Shown here one piece after another: positions 11,964 to 21,956 of a stretch of DNA of 64,000 nt. The notes beneath the pieces were generated by a model. The model was not told the DNA's origin and searched no databases. It was given only the letters and a program-made list of their open reading frames with translations. Source of the DNA: Neoceratodus forsteri (lineage: Eukaryota > Chordata > Ceratodontiformes > Ceratodontidae); assembly GCA_016271365.2 (NCBI GenBank), contig CM057458.1, positions 198,248,501-198,312,500 of the forward strand, read 5' to 3'. Within the stretch, counting starts at the first letter, position 1, and each line of letters starts with the position of its first letter. Made by a program: the position numbers and the translations under genes.

Positions 11964-12833
11964 GGCTCTACCGATTCTCCTAAAGTTTCTACCAGAAAAA
12001 TATGGAAGATGCTGGAGAGAGTGCGGGTGTCCTAGGGCCTCATTGGGTCATGTGTTTTGGCTGTGCCGTTTGTTGATGCCCTTTTGGCTCTCTCTTCAGA
12101 TGGAACTTTCCGGGATATTTAATGAGCTGGTGGAGTTAATGGCAGAACAAATTATACTAAGGATATTTCCAGACCACACTCCCCTATGGTACAAGATACT
12201 CCTTCCGGTCTGCCTTTTGGCAGCTAAAAAAGCTATAACTCGTAGATGGATGTCAACTCTGATTTCTACGGTCCAAGAATGGAGAATTGTCATGTCTGAT
12301 ATATACTGTTCTGAAAGTTTCAATGCTAAAATAGAAAACAAGGGTCCATCTTACCTGTTGAAATGGCAGCGGTGGGTTCTTCACCAATCAACGGTGGACC
12401 CCACCTTTTGCCCATAATTCTCCCCTTATTGTGGGTTGTCATGCCTGAGTTTCTCACCTAGCAGGTAATGGGGTGGGAGGGGGGTTAGAGAGGGTCAAAC
12501 TGACCTGGATTTCCTCTTATACTTTACCTATATTATGAGGGGAAGGAAATCACAAATATACTTCTTTATACCTTGGTGATTATTTGGGTACCTTTTATAA
12601 CTATAGGATTAATCCCCTTTCCTTGACATTATTAATTGGTGTGCAACATGGAGATGGACTACTTATTATATATCACTACCTGGTGTACTGATCTCATAAG
12701 ACAAAGTTTTTTTACCCTCAGAGATTAATGATTCTGCTGCAAAAATAATGCTACCATTGTAAACATTTATACAACAACTATAACCCTTTTCTGACTTGCA
12801 ATTTGTGTAACGAAAACTTTTAATAGAAGAAAA
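11964..12833 (+). mobile_element. L1-type LINE 3' fragment inside the hAT element
   Basis: A 5'-truncated insertion ends in an A-rich tail near 12,826-12,838. It is flanked by a near-perfect direct repeat (AAAAATGCGGATGTTGG at about 11,947 and AAAAATGTGGATGTTGG at about 12,834). A tail plus a duplication of this length is the signature of target-primed reverse transcription. It entered after the hAT element, giving a three-layer nest. Confidence 0.8.
11996..12417 (+). pseudogene. L1-type ORF2 C-terminal fragment
   Basis: The translation contains GRCWRECG followed by LGHVFWLC, which matches the Cys-rich H-x3-W-x-C region at the end of L1/Tx1-type ORF2. It is followed by LLAAKKAITRRWMS and a PTVQEW-like phrase (STVQEWRIVM), also typical of this terminus. 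It is open from 12,043 to the stop at 12,417. It has no reverse transcriptase palm and therefore no activity. Confidence 0.75.
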
Positions 12834-14623
12834 AAAAATGTGGATGTTGGTAACTTCTCTGCTCTTGCATGCACAGAGTTAACATTTGACATGCATATCT
12901 ACATTCTGTGTATCCTGGTGTCTAACACAACTAGATAAATTGGTTAAGTAGTTTTACTTTTGCAGAAAAAACGAAATGATTTGTAACATTTTCTCACATA
13001 TTTATAATAGCGTGCTCTGTAGACGAAGCATCCAGAATGCTTTGTTTTGTGGAATTTAACATTAACAATGCTCATATCACTACTTTATTTGATAAACTGG
13101 GCTGAGCTTTTTGCAGTCCTGCTGTTCCTCTCTGAGTGACTTACCCCCCTTCTCTTTTGGCATAGCGAGATTGACTCAGTATAACTACTAATGATCCTAC
13201 CGATATCCTCTTTGTTCTTTACAGTGACAAACTCCCTTAAAACTGAGTCAACTACTCCTTTTCCTATCGACCTACCCTGTTGGAATAGCCAGAATCCTTT
13301 CTTCCTGCTGCCCAAGACACTGTCTTCCCCCTTACATCTTTTTGAGTACCTCCAAGTACTAGACTTGCATGTACACCAGGCTCGCTGGATCATAAATTTA
13401 CTGGATGTGATCCTTAAATAATCCTGCATTCAGGTTGGAACTGTTTACATTCTGTGCTTTCTTGCTCCAACCTGGGGGTCTACCACTGTTGCGCTACCCA
13501 GTTCGGCTGTCCATTTCTTGGTGAAACTGTGCATCTAACTCCAGAACCTGGTGACCCCCTGCACTACCTGCCTCTTACACCTCTATCCATTAATTAGAAC
13601 CCCCCAGATAACTATGAGTGAAATTAGAAAATTCCAGTTTTATGGAATTTTTCATGAAATTCTGTCATTTTCACAAAGACTCATGGGATTTGACTTTAAG
13701 TACAGATTTTATTTTGCAATTTCTGGCAGCAAGCAATTACTAGAATCGGCACACACAGACTCCTTGTAAGGTCTAAGAACCTGCCAAATTTAATGGTATT
13801 GCATTCTCTAGTTTTAAAGTTTCAGGGGATTATAAATTTGTAGTTTATATTCTTGCAAAATCAAATTTTTAAATGTTTTGAAAGTTTGACTACTTTTAAT
13901 TCAATCGCATTTAAAACTGAAAATATGAACTTTCTCAAAAATGACCAAGTGGTATAGTAGTTTAAATGTTTCAACTGTGGTTAAATTTGGATATGTAGTT
14001 TTAAAATTAGAGGGAACTAATCGAAATTTAAATTTTGGCAACATGTTTGGCAGGCTATAACGCAGTCCCATTTAAAGCTAGAAATCTGAAACTATCTGCA
14101 TGTACAAATGTAGTGATAACATGTATACCTGGCACTTTTTGTAATATTTCAATGAATAATATCAAACTTACACTAAAAGTACTGAAATCCAAATGTTGCA
14201 AAATATTTGGCTACCTATAACTCAGCTCCCATGAAAGCCTGAGACTTAAAGCATGTTTCATAAATGCATTCTAAGTGCTTCCCTATATCCTGATATTGTG
14301 GAGAAATTTGGATAAGAAACTGTAAAATTATCTCAAAATAACTGGAAATTAAATTTTGATTAAATGCTTGACCACCCATAACTCCACCCCTTTTCAATCT
14401 ACAACAATGCAATTTGATACACGTTTGTAAGCCTTGGGGTGCTGCTTATGTTTCAAATTCGGTGTTATTTGAACGTGTACTTTTAAGATTATAGCATAAT
14501 AACTGAAATTTAAAATTGTGTGAAATTCTGCAGAATTTTTGTGAAACCTCCACAGAATTCCACGGAATCATGATGGTCATTCCTTGGGCAGAATTTTATA
14601 TTCCGCACAGCTCTAATATTACC

Positions 14624-15000
14624 AGACTGGTAACAGTGCAGAGGAGGGCTACTAAAATGATTCATGGTTTACATGATAAATCATACGAGGAGGAGGAGCT
14701 GCATGAATTAAACATGTACTCCCTGCAGCAGAGGGACAGAGGAGACATGATCAAGACATTCAAATTCCTAAAAGGTATAAACAAGGTGCAGGTCCAGGAC
14801 CTGTTACATATCAAAATCACTCAAGAACCACAGGGCACAACATGAAGCTGGGGGACATTCAGAGACAACACACGAGGTGTTCTTCTTCACCAAGAGAGTG
14901 GTTGAAACATGGAACTACCTTCCATGGGAGGCAGAGGTGGCAACAATTATGGAAATTTTCAAGAAGGTGTGGGATAGATACGGGGGGCATCATAACACTG
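14624..15000 (+). pseudogene. CR1-like LINE C-terminal domain after the hAT insertion
   Basis: Coding text resumes with TVQRRATKMIHGLHDKSYEEEELHELNMYSLQQRDRGDMIKTFKFLKGINKV. After a frame change near 14,845 it continues with FFFTKRVVETWNYLPWEAEVATIMEIFKKVWDRY. The same phrases end the CR1-like copies at 34,330-34,680 and 55,911-56,111. This is the ORF2 C-terminus, not an enzyme domain. Confidence 0.8.
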
Positions 15001-15086
15001 AAAACCAGTTAAGGGAAGGGGCAGGATTACAGGCAGACCAGATGGGCTGCATGGCCTCCTTCTGCCGTCACTTTCTATATTTCTAT

Positions 15087-15430
15087 GAGGACGTCCCAGG
15101 TATTTAAAATAAGGCACTCTGCCAGTAAAAAGTTAGAAATCTGTGACTTTTTTTTTTAGTTTTCTAAGGTTTGTTTAAAACAAGTTGTCAACAGTAGAAA
15201 GAGGACAGAAAAGCAGTTGCAGTTTCAGAAAGTGAGCACTAAGATCGAGCTGAGCATTGCTATAGCAACACTTGCTGACGCTTGCATCCACTTTTCTGAA
15301 GCTGCCAACTCGCTAGCTCTCCTCTTTGTACTGTTGGCAGCTTCTTTTAAACAAACATCAGGAAACTAAGAAAAAGGTCACAGATTTCTAGCTTTTTTAC
15401 AAGCAGAGTGCCTTATTTTAAATCTCTGGG
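15087..15430. repeat. Foldback (long inverted repeat) element
   Basis: The left arm (from about 15,090) and the reverse complement of the right arm (to about 15,430) match over roughly 150 bp, including TTTAAAATAAGGCACTCTG and AGAAATCTGTGAC. The outer ends read GGACGTCCCAGG and GGATGTCCCAGAG. It sits directly after the 3' end of the CR1-like LINE. The form fits a MITE with very long terminal repeats. No transposase or clear target duplication is seen. Confidence 0.7.
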
Positions 15431-15439
15431 ACATCCTTA

Positions 15440-15838
15440 TATTACAGTATAGATAGTGCTTGGTCATGCTACAAATTTACAGCATGAAAAGTGAAACTGC
15501 TTCTTGCCTAACACCCTGATAAAATGGCAGGATCAACCAGGTAAGCTTTTTTTTTAAACAAATATTTCTTTAGCAATTACTGTAGGATCAACCACATATC
15601 AGAACCACTTTCGGGGGGGGGGGCCTATTGCACTAAGGGAGAGGGGATAGTTTTTTAAATAACTATTTCTTGACCAACTATTAAAGGATCAACCAAATGT
15701 CAGAGCTACATGGGAGGGATTGCAGGTTGTGGAGCTGCCTGATAAATCATATATGTGGGGGATTGTGTTAAGTGGGGGCTGTGTTGGGGGGCCCAAAACA
15801 AATGTTGTATAAACAGAACCTGACATGACCTGACTGAA
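15440..15838 (-). repeat. Interspersed repeat with short internal repetition
   Basis: Positions 15,440-15,545 match the reverse complement of 9,650-9,765. A motif AGGATCAACCA recurs near 15,529, 15,587 and 15,687, so part of the unit is repeated at spacings of roughly 60-100 bp. No gene. Confidence 0.55.
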
Positions 15839-16062
15839 GATAGTACAGTTACGTAAGAACTTACCATAACAGTAGATCTTCAAGAGAGGCTCTTGCAGTA
15901 GGTAATTACATATAGGACTGATGTCGGCAGGCGGCAGGACCCTACGGAAAAATTTCTAGCTAGCAGTCCCTGGCGGGGACCGCCCCCATGTCAGGTGACC
16001 GGCGTCAGACGACGTCGGTATAAAGGGGCAGTCCCAGACGCCTGCCTTCCAGTTCTTTCCTG
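15839..16062. repeat. Left inverted terminal repeat of DIRS copy B
   Basis: The reverse complement matches the right repeat at 21,957-22,139 nearly base for base from the TAGGACTGA-type block to GTTCTTTCC. The extreme left 70 bp differ from the extreme right 45 bp, and each is represented in the ICR. A TATAAAGG box is present at 16,019-16,026. Confidence 0.9.
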
Positions 16063-16146
16063 CCACAGGCCCGGACGAGAGAGAAGCAGATATTTCCCTC
16101 AATGGAAAAGGAGCTGAAAAAGCCTAGGGGGATGGAGGGCGGGAAG

Positions 16147-16259
16147 GTATTACCTACGGCAAGAGCCTCTCTCGAAGATCTACTGTTACGGTAAGTTCTT
16201 ACGTAACTGTACTATCTTACTTCGAGAGGGCTCTTGCAGTAGGTAATTACATATAGGAC
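16147..16259. repeat. Internal complementary region (ICR) of DIRS copy B
   Basis: Positions 16,147-16,213 are the reverse complement of the left terminus (15,841-15,907). Positions 16,214-16,259 are the reverse complement of the right terminus (22,094-22,139). The two meet at ATC (16,214-16,216), the complement of the GAT found at both ends. In the DIRS replication model the ICR templates the joining of both ends into a circle. Confidence 0.9.
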
Positions 16260-16341
16260 AGAATCCCAAGCAGTCTGGAACAAATGGAAAGGCACCGGAA
16301 GGAGGAACTACTCCAAGAAGTAGCAAACAAACTTGCAAACC

Positions 16342-18393
16342 TCAAGATAGGAGGCCTTGCAAGACCGCTAACCCGAAGCCTGCTCTACGGCGAGAGGCAA
16401 TGTCCAAACTGTAATGTTTAGTAAATGTATAGACGGAAGTCCAAGTGGTGGCAGCACAGATGTCTGCCGCAGACACATTCTTGAAACAAGCTGCAGAGGC
16501 TGCTACTCCTCAAGTAGAATGGCCTCTGACTTGACCCGGAAGGGTCTTGTTGTACTTGTCATAACAGAAAGTGATGCAATGAGCCAACCACTTTGATAGG
16601 CATTGCTTGGAGACAGCATTGCCTTCCCTTTTGTGAGCAAAAGAGACGAACAACTGATCAGTCTTTCTAAGATCCTTCGTCCTATCGGTGTAGTATCTCA
16701 GAATCCTGTGGACATCCATGGTATGGAGCAAGTATTCTCCTTGATTGGAGTACTGCGTGAAAAAGGCAGGTAATTCAATAGACTGATTTAAGGTAGACTC
16801 CGCTACCACTTTCGGGACAAACTTAGGATTCGTGCGAAGAGCTACTCTTTCTTTGTGAAAAATCAGATAAGGGATTTTACACATAAGGGCCTGGAGCTTG
16901 GAAATTCTGCGAGCCGAAGTAATGGCCACCAAGAAGAGTGTCTTCCACGATAAGAACTTCAAGTCTGCGGAAGCCGCAGGCTCAAAAGGAGGAAGGGTAA
17001 GTTTCTCGAGAACAAAGTTCAAATCCCAAGGGGGAGCAGGAGTCCGAACAGGGGGCCTCAGATGGAGGACCCCTCTGAGAAAAGTCTTGGATACCTCCAG
17101 TTGGGCAAAAGCCTTATCAGAGAAAGGGACATGGTAGGCTGAAATAGCCGCTATATGGACTTTCAAAGAGGAGTGACTGAGACCCAAGTCGAAAAGATAG
17201 CGCAGATAATCAAGCAGAACAGCTACAGGACAGGAGAAGGGCTCCACGTTCCTGAAGGCAGCCCAAATGGAAAACCTCTTCCATTTCATGGCGTAGGTGG
17301 ACCTAGTGGAGGGTTTTCTAGCCTCCACCAGAATCTCGGCCACCTTAGGAGAGACGCCAAAGCGAGATTGGGCTAGGTCTGCAGGAGCCATGCATGCAGT
17401 TGAAGAGACTTGAGTACCGGATGGACCAGGGTCCCCTGATCCTGGGTCAGCAATCCTCGAGATAAAGGAAGAGGAAGAGAAGGAACCTCTGAGTATTGTT
17501 GTAGAAGAGAGAACCAGATTTGCCTGGGCCAGAAAGGAGCGGTCAGATTCATTCTCGCTCCTTCCAAAGTGAGTTTCTGCAACACACGAGGGACCAGAGG
17601 AATTGGGGGAAAAGCACAGACGAATCTGTCCTTCCAGTTTAGTGACAGAGGGTCGCTCCAGAAAGCGCCTCGCTCTGGAGCGAGCGAGCAAAAGGTTGGA
17701 AGCTTTGCATTTTGGGAGGAGGCGAACAGGTCTATCTGTGGAGTCCCCCAAATCTGGAAGATGCTTCTTAGAACTTTTTTGATCTAGTTCCCATTCGTGT
17801 GGTAGAGCCGAAGAACGACTTAGCTTGTCTGCCAGGACATTGTCGACTCCCGGGACATGGATCGCCATGAGGTGAAGGTTGTGAAGAGTTGCCCATTCCC
17901 AAACCCTCATCGCTTCCCTGCATAGCGGGTAGGACCGAGTCCCGCCCTGCTTGTTGATGTACCACACCACGCTCATGTTGTCTGTTTGGACAGCTAGGTG
18001 ACCGGGAAGGATGTATTGGTGAAGGGCCTGGAGAGCATAAAGCACTGCTTGAAGCTCGAGCACACTGATGTGGAGAAGTAACTCCAATTTTGACCATAAG
18101 CCTTGGGTTCGGTGAGGACCCAGATGGGCTCCCCAACCTTCGCCTGAAGCGTCCGTGGTCAGAGTCTGAGCGGGGGGAGGATGAAAAAAGGGGACCCCCC
18201 GGAATAGGTTCTCTCGAACCATCCACCATTGCAAGTCTCTTATCATCAGCGAGGAGATCAGTACCAGATGATCTAGGTCATCTACCAGTTGATCCCACTG
18301 AGAGCGGAGAGTCCACCGAGAGATCCTCATGTGGCAGCGTGCGCGCGGAACAGTCAGGATGGCAGCCGCCATAAGCCCCAGGAGACGGAGCAC
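16342..18393 (-). pseudogene. DIRS RNase H and tyrosine recombinase of copy B, one in-frame stop
   Basis: The frame is open from 18,393 to a TGA at 16,510-16,512 (627 codons) and continues in frame to a stop at 16,342. RNase H occupies roughly residues 85-205 with all four acidic residues visible (TDAS, LELQAV, QTDNMSV and the final VLADKLSR). The tyrosine recombinase follows from about residue 330: an N-terminal helical domain (STYAMKWKRFSIW), the first catalytic Arg in VAITSARRISK, then the H-x-x-R box. There the Arg codon is the TGA stop (HST-stop). Downstream frame still encodes WTSVYTFTKHYSLD with the Tyr nucleophile. The stop removes the third catalytic residue and everything after it. 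Confidence 0.88.
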
Positions 18394-19600
18394 TGACCTC
18401 GCCGGAACCCTCCTGTGCTCCGATAGGAGGGAAATCTGGGACTGGAGGGAGGCCCCCCCTGTCCGGAGGCAGGAAGGCCCTGCACACTGTCGTGTCGAGG
18501 ATTGCCCCGATGAACTGGAGCCTCTGTGAAGGATCCAGGTGAGACTTGGAATGGTTGATGGTGATACCCAGACCAGTGAAAACCTGCTGGGTGAGAGAGA
18601 GAAAATGCAGGAGTTCCTCCCTGGACGGGGCCGCCAGGAGCCAGTCGTCCAGGTAGGGAAAAACCTGAACTCCCAAAGTACGCAGGTGGGCCGCTACCAC
18701 CGCCAGGCATTTGGTAAAAACTTGGGGAGCCGAGGAAAGACCAAAAGGGAGTGCCCAGAATTGGCAGTGGTCCCCCTGGAACGCAAACCTGAGGTACTTT
18801 AGGTGCAAAGGGCGAATGGGGATGTGCAGGTACGCATCCTGCATATCCAGTGCACAAAGCCATTGGCCCGGCTGAAGCAAGGGCAAGAGGGTTTGAAGGG
18901 AGAGCATCCTGAACCTCTTGTATTCCACATAGAGGTTCAGGGAGCTGAGATCGAGAATGGGTCTGAGATCTCCAGTCTTCTTTGGTACAAGGAAGAAATG
19001 GGAATAGTAACCCGTCCCGTGAAGGTGACGGGGGACGGGCTCTATGGCCTGCTTCGCGAGGAGAGCAGAAATTTCTTCCTTGACCAAAGAAAGATGGTCC
19101 CTTGAGTAAGAGGAGTTCAGAGGGGGGTGACGTGGAGGTTTCTGCAGAAACTCTATGGAGTGCCCCTCTGCTATGATCTGAAGCACCCATGAATCCGATG
19201 TTATCCTCTCCCAACCCGGAAGATGAAGGGAGAATCTCCCTCCTACCAGTTCCTCCGGGGCGTCCGGAGGTGGTGGGAGAGGGAAGGAGTCAGGTGGTGT
19301 GAGGCAGCGCCGCAGCTGGGGCACTCGCTGCTTTTTTGGGCGGCCGGGGCCTGGCAGCTGTGGGGGCCCGTCGTTTGGTGGCCCGCCTTCCCTGAGGTTT
19401 CGCTTGAGGCCGGCTGCGTCTGCGAAAGGGACGTCGCTGCGGGGGATGGGGACGGTACATTGAATCAACAGATTTAAGGGCCGTCCCCTTCTCCTGCAAG
19501 TTAGTGATGATGTCCTTGACATCACCACTGAAAAGCACAGAACCTCTGAAAGGTGCTTCTTGGATTGCTGACTGCACCTCCGGGACCAAACCTGACACAC
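18278..19600 (-). CDS. DIRS reverse transcriptase of copy B
   Basis: This open frame of 440 codons overlaps the end of ORF1 in another frame, which is usual for DIRS. After an N-terminal Pro-rich stretch come WERITSDSWVLQII, FLVPKKTGDLRPILDLSSLN, motif A (ALDMQDAYLHIPI), motif B (LPFGLSSAPQVFTK) and the catalytic box FPYLDDWLL. The C-terminal 60 or so residues after RAFLPPDRGG look out of frame: a run of seven C on the plus strand (18,453-18,459) appears to carry one extra base, because RNase H continues in the neighbouring frame from that point. The enzyme would make element cDNA in the cell. Confidence 0.87.
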   Translation of the reverse strand: MCQVWSRRCSQQSKKHLSEVLCFSVVMSRTSSLTCRRRGRPLNLLIQCTVPIPRSDVPFADAAGLKRNLREGGPPNDGPPQLPGPGRPKKQRVPQLRRCLTPPDSFPLPPPPDAPEELVGGRFSLHLPGWERITSDSWVLQIIAEGHSIEFLQKPPRHPPLNSSYSRDHLSLVKEEISALLAKQAIEPVPRHLHGTGYYSHFFLVPKKTGDLRPILDLSSLNLYVEYKRFRMLSLQTLLPLLQPGQWLCALDMQDAYLHIPIRPLHLKYLRFAFQGDHCQFWALPFGLSSAPQVFTKCLAVVAAHLRTLGVQVFPYLDDWLLAAPSREELLHFLSLTQQVFTGLGITINHSKSHLDPSQRLQFIGAILDTTVCRAFLPPDRGGLPPVPDFPPIGAQEGSGEVSAPSPGAYGGCHPDCSARTLPHEDLSVDSPLSVGSTGR

Positions 19601-21839
19601 GGAGCCATGCGTGACACCGAAGACTTACGGCGAATGCAGAGCTCCATCCTGTGGTGTCCACTGCGTCATAGGTCGTCCTCAGAATGTGACGACTGGCCGA
19701 ACGAGCAGAACGGACCAGGTCGGCTAACTCCTGCTTGACTAGGGAGTCAGGTAAGGAGTCAATCTTGGATTCCGCCTGGGTAAGGGACAGCCTTCTGGTA
19801 ATCCCCCATATGTGCTACATAATTTAGGGCCCTAATTCCCAGTGTGGAAGAAGCATAAATCTTCCTTCCATACTGATCCAGAAGGCGAGATTCCTTATCC
19901 GGGGGAGACGAGCTCAAATGTTTCGGGTGTGCTGACCGGCCGTGAGCGGCGCTAATCACAACCGAGTCTGCACGGGGGTGAGAATCTAAAAAGTCTACAC
20001 CCTCCGGAGCCTGATATAGCCTGTTGGACTTCCGAGGAAGTGGGGCTAAAGCCAATGGTTGTTTCCAAATGGTGGAAACAAGGTGGGCATGAGGCTCGAT
20101 GCAGGGTGGCACTAGAGTAGGGGCCGTAAGGGGCAAGTCCAGATGTTCAGCGAGTTTAATCCGCTGAGGATCTGGCTCTAAAGAACACCACTGATGGACT
20201 TCCTGGATCTTCCTGAGCAACTCCGTGAAGGAAGGATCCTCCGGAGGAGACTTCGGAGGAGTCCTCGGCCGGGGCTTGGACGGAGAGCGAGACTCGTCGT
20301 CTTTCTCGGAACAACCATCGGAGGATTCCGAGGAGTCCGAGAGAGAAGAAGAGGAGGAATTTGAAGCAGAGTAAGACTCCCTAGCTCGTCCAGGGGGAGG
20401 AACGGGTTCCTTAGGGGGGATCCCTGGACGCGTGTCCTGCCCCTCTCTGGATCCTGAGGGCAGAGCCCGGGAATCCGGAGGTGGAGAGGGAGTGTGCCGT
20501 CTGGGGCATACGGGGGCCGGAGGTGGCACCGTCACCGTAAGACGGCTCTCGACTTCCTTGGTGAGCTGAGCCTTGGCCTCAGCCCACCAGGAGGCCAGAG
20601 TCTCCTAGAGATCCACCGGCGGCCTAGGGGGCGGTGGAGGGGGAGGGGGAAAGTTGTATGGATGAAATCTGTAAGGGGAGTATCCGTAACCCGGCTGCGG
20701 AAATACCGGAGCCGGGTATTGCGGCATCGGGTACTGCGGCGCAGGATACTGAGGACCCGGGTAAGCCGGCGTCGGATAAGATGGCAGATACCCAGGTACC
20801 GGAGCAGACGGCCCAGTAGGGAACTCCACGGGGCGGATCTACCGTGATAGGCCCGTGGGGTGGAGGGCCCGATGGGAGAGGAATATCCCCCGCCGGCGTC
20901 AGAACCAGCGTCGGCGGGGCTGGTGTCTGGGCTGGTGTCGGGGCCTCCCCAGAGCCTGCGTCAGATCCGGCTTTGTAGAAAGGGGATCAGACGGTAGATC
21001 AGCATCCCGAGCCTGGCCGGGGACAGAGGAGAAAAGTCCCCGGGGTCAGGCAGGGGGGACTCGGGCTCCCCGGACAGCAGCGAAGGCTGCGGGGAACCTG
21101 GGGTGACAGACGGGCAGGGTCTGCCGTGAGGCTCCGAGGCCCGGCAGGCGGAGGACCCGGCGTGCGACTTATGGGCCGAGTCGGCGGGGCGCCAGAGAAG
21201 CCAGCGTCCGACTTCGGGGGTCCCTCGTCGGAGGCAGGCCGAGGATGGGAAGAGGCCCGGTCTGAGGGGGACGCTGCCCCAAAGGGTCAGGCGTCTTAGC
21301 GGCCTCCTCCTGGCGGACGTCGGAGAAGCTGACGTCCGGCTTATGGGAGGCGCCCGCACCAGTAGGCCACAAGCCTGTGGTGGTACTGGGGGCTGAAGCC
21401 TCCTTTTGCCCAGAGGCACCCGGCGGGCTCGAACGCGAACCCGACGGGCGGGCCGACGCCTCCTCCAAAGCCTTGGAGGCTGCCATTGGGCGATCTCCCG
21501 GAGGGGACGTTACCTTAGCCGCGGCTCCGGCCGGAGTCCCGAGGAGTAGGCCTTCTCCTGGTGCCTTTCCTTGTCCCACTTCTTGTGTCCTTCAGGGGAG
21601 GTCGACGCCTGCTGAAGTTTCTTCAACCCCTTCTCCACTGCGGACATCATCTTTTTGAGGAGATGGGCTTCTAGAGACTGCTGGCGTCATCTGCGGGTGG
21701 CCGCGTTGAAATGTAGGCAGTGCGGACACTTGTCGACCGTGTGGTCGGGGCCAAAACAGAAAAGGCAGAGGGAGTGACCGTCTTTGTGAGGCAGTTGGGC
21801 GCCGCACGAGTCGCACTTATTTTTTGAAGGGGACGACAT
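19290..21839 (-). pseudogene. DIRS ORF1 (Gag-like) of copy B, stop and frameshifts
   Basis: The start is the ATG at 21,839, about 150 bp downstream of a TATA box in the right ITR. Residues 9-41 form a Cys/His module with exactly the spacing found in copies A and C (C-x2-C-x9-H-x2-C-x2-C-x4-H-x4-C-x2-C). The frame stops at 21,687, codon 51, where an Arg codon is likely to have become TGA. Homologous text then runs on in other frames: a Pro/Tyr-rich repeat with PQYP units (20,829-20,605), a Ser/Glu-rich segment (20,535-19,759), a conserved C-terminal helix region, and a very basic Arg/Lys-rich tail (19,661-19,290). The role is probably nucleic-acid binding. Confidence 0.75.
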
Positions 21840-21956
21840 ATACCGACGTTCACCTGTCGAAGAAAATACAAAATACTGATACTTTTCGGAAAAAACGAGG
21901 AAGCAACAGGACTGAGCGTTATGAACATCACCCCGAGGCGCTGCACAAGCTGACAG

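Larger units (their letters stand above)
11337..14615. mobile_element. hAT-type DNA element with 8-bp target duplication
   Basis: The terminal inverted repeats match over about 17 bp: the left end begins TAGATCTGTGCGGAAT and the right end, read inward, begins TAGAGCTGTGCGGAAT. Exact 8-bp direct repeats ATATTACC flank them at 11,329-11,336 and 14,616-14,623, inside CR1 coding text. An 8-bp duplication with ends of this type is characteristic of the hAT superfamily. I see no transposase, and the interior is mostly A+T-rich and non-coding, so the copy looks non-autonomous or very old. It contains an L1-type fragment. Confidence 0.85.
9826..15086 (+). mobile_element. CR1-like LINE, interrupted by a hAT-type element
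   Basis: The plus-strand LINE runs from the linker after the endonuclease (9,826) through reverse transcriptase to a 3' end near 15,086. That end reads CTTTCTATATTTCTATG, a 3' tail shared with the copies at 34,800 and 56,215. The body is split by a 3,279-bp insertion at 11,337-14,615. The coding text resumes at 14,624, directly after the second target duplication, in the same context as intact relatives. It is 5' truncated, as LINEs often are. Confidence 0.85.

Noticed and set aside
15525..15543. A 19-bp match (minus strand) to the conserved 5' end of 18S rRNA, CTGGTTGATCCTGCCA
   Set aside because: The match stops abruptly, the next rRNA bases are not there, and the motif belongs to an interspersed repeat that also occurs at 9,650. 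There is no rRNA gene here.
18090..18374. Plus-strand open frames inside DIRS copy B (also at 18,803-19,105, 20,494-20,847 and others)
   Set aside because: They are antisense shadows of the RT, RNase H and ORF1 genes in G+C-rich sequence.
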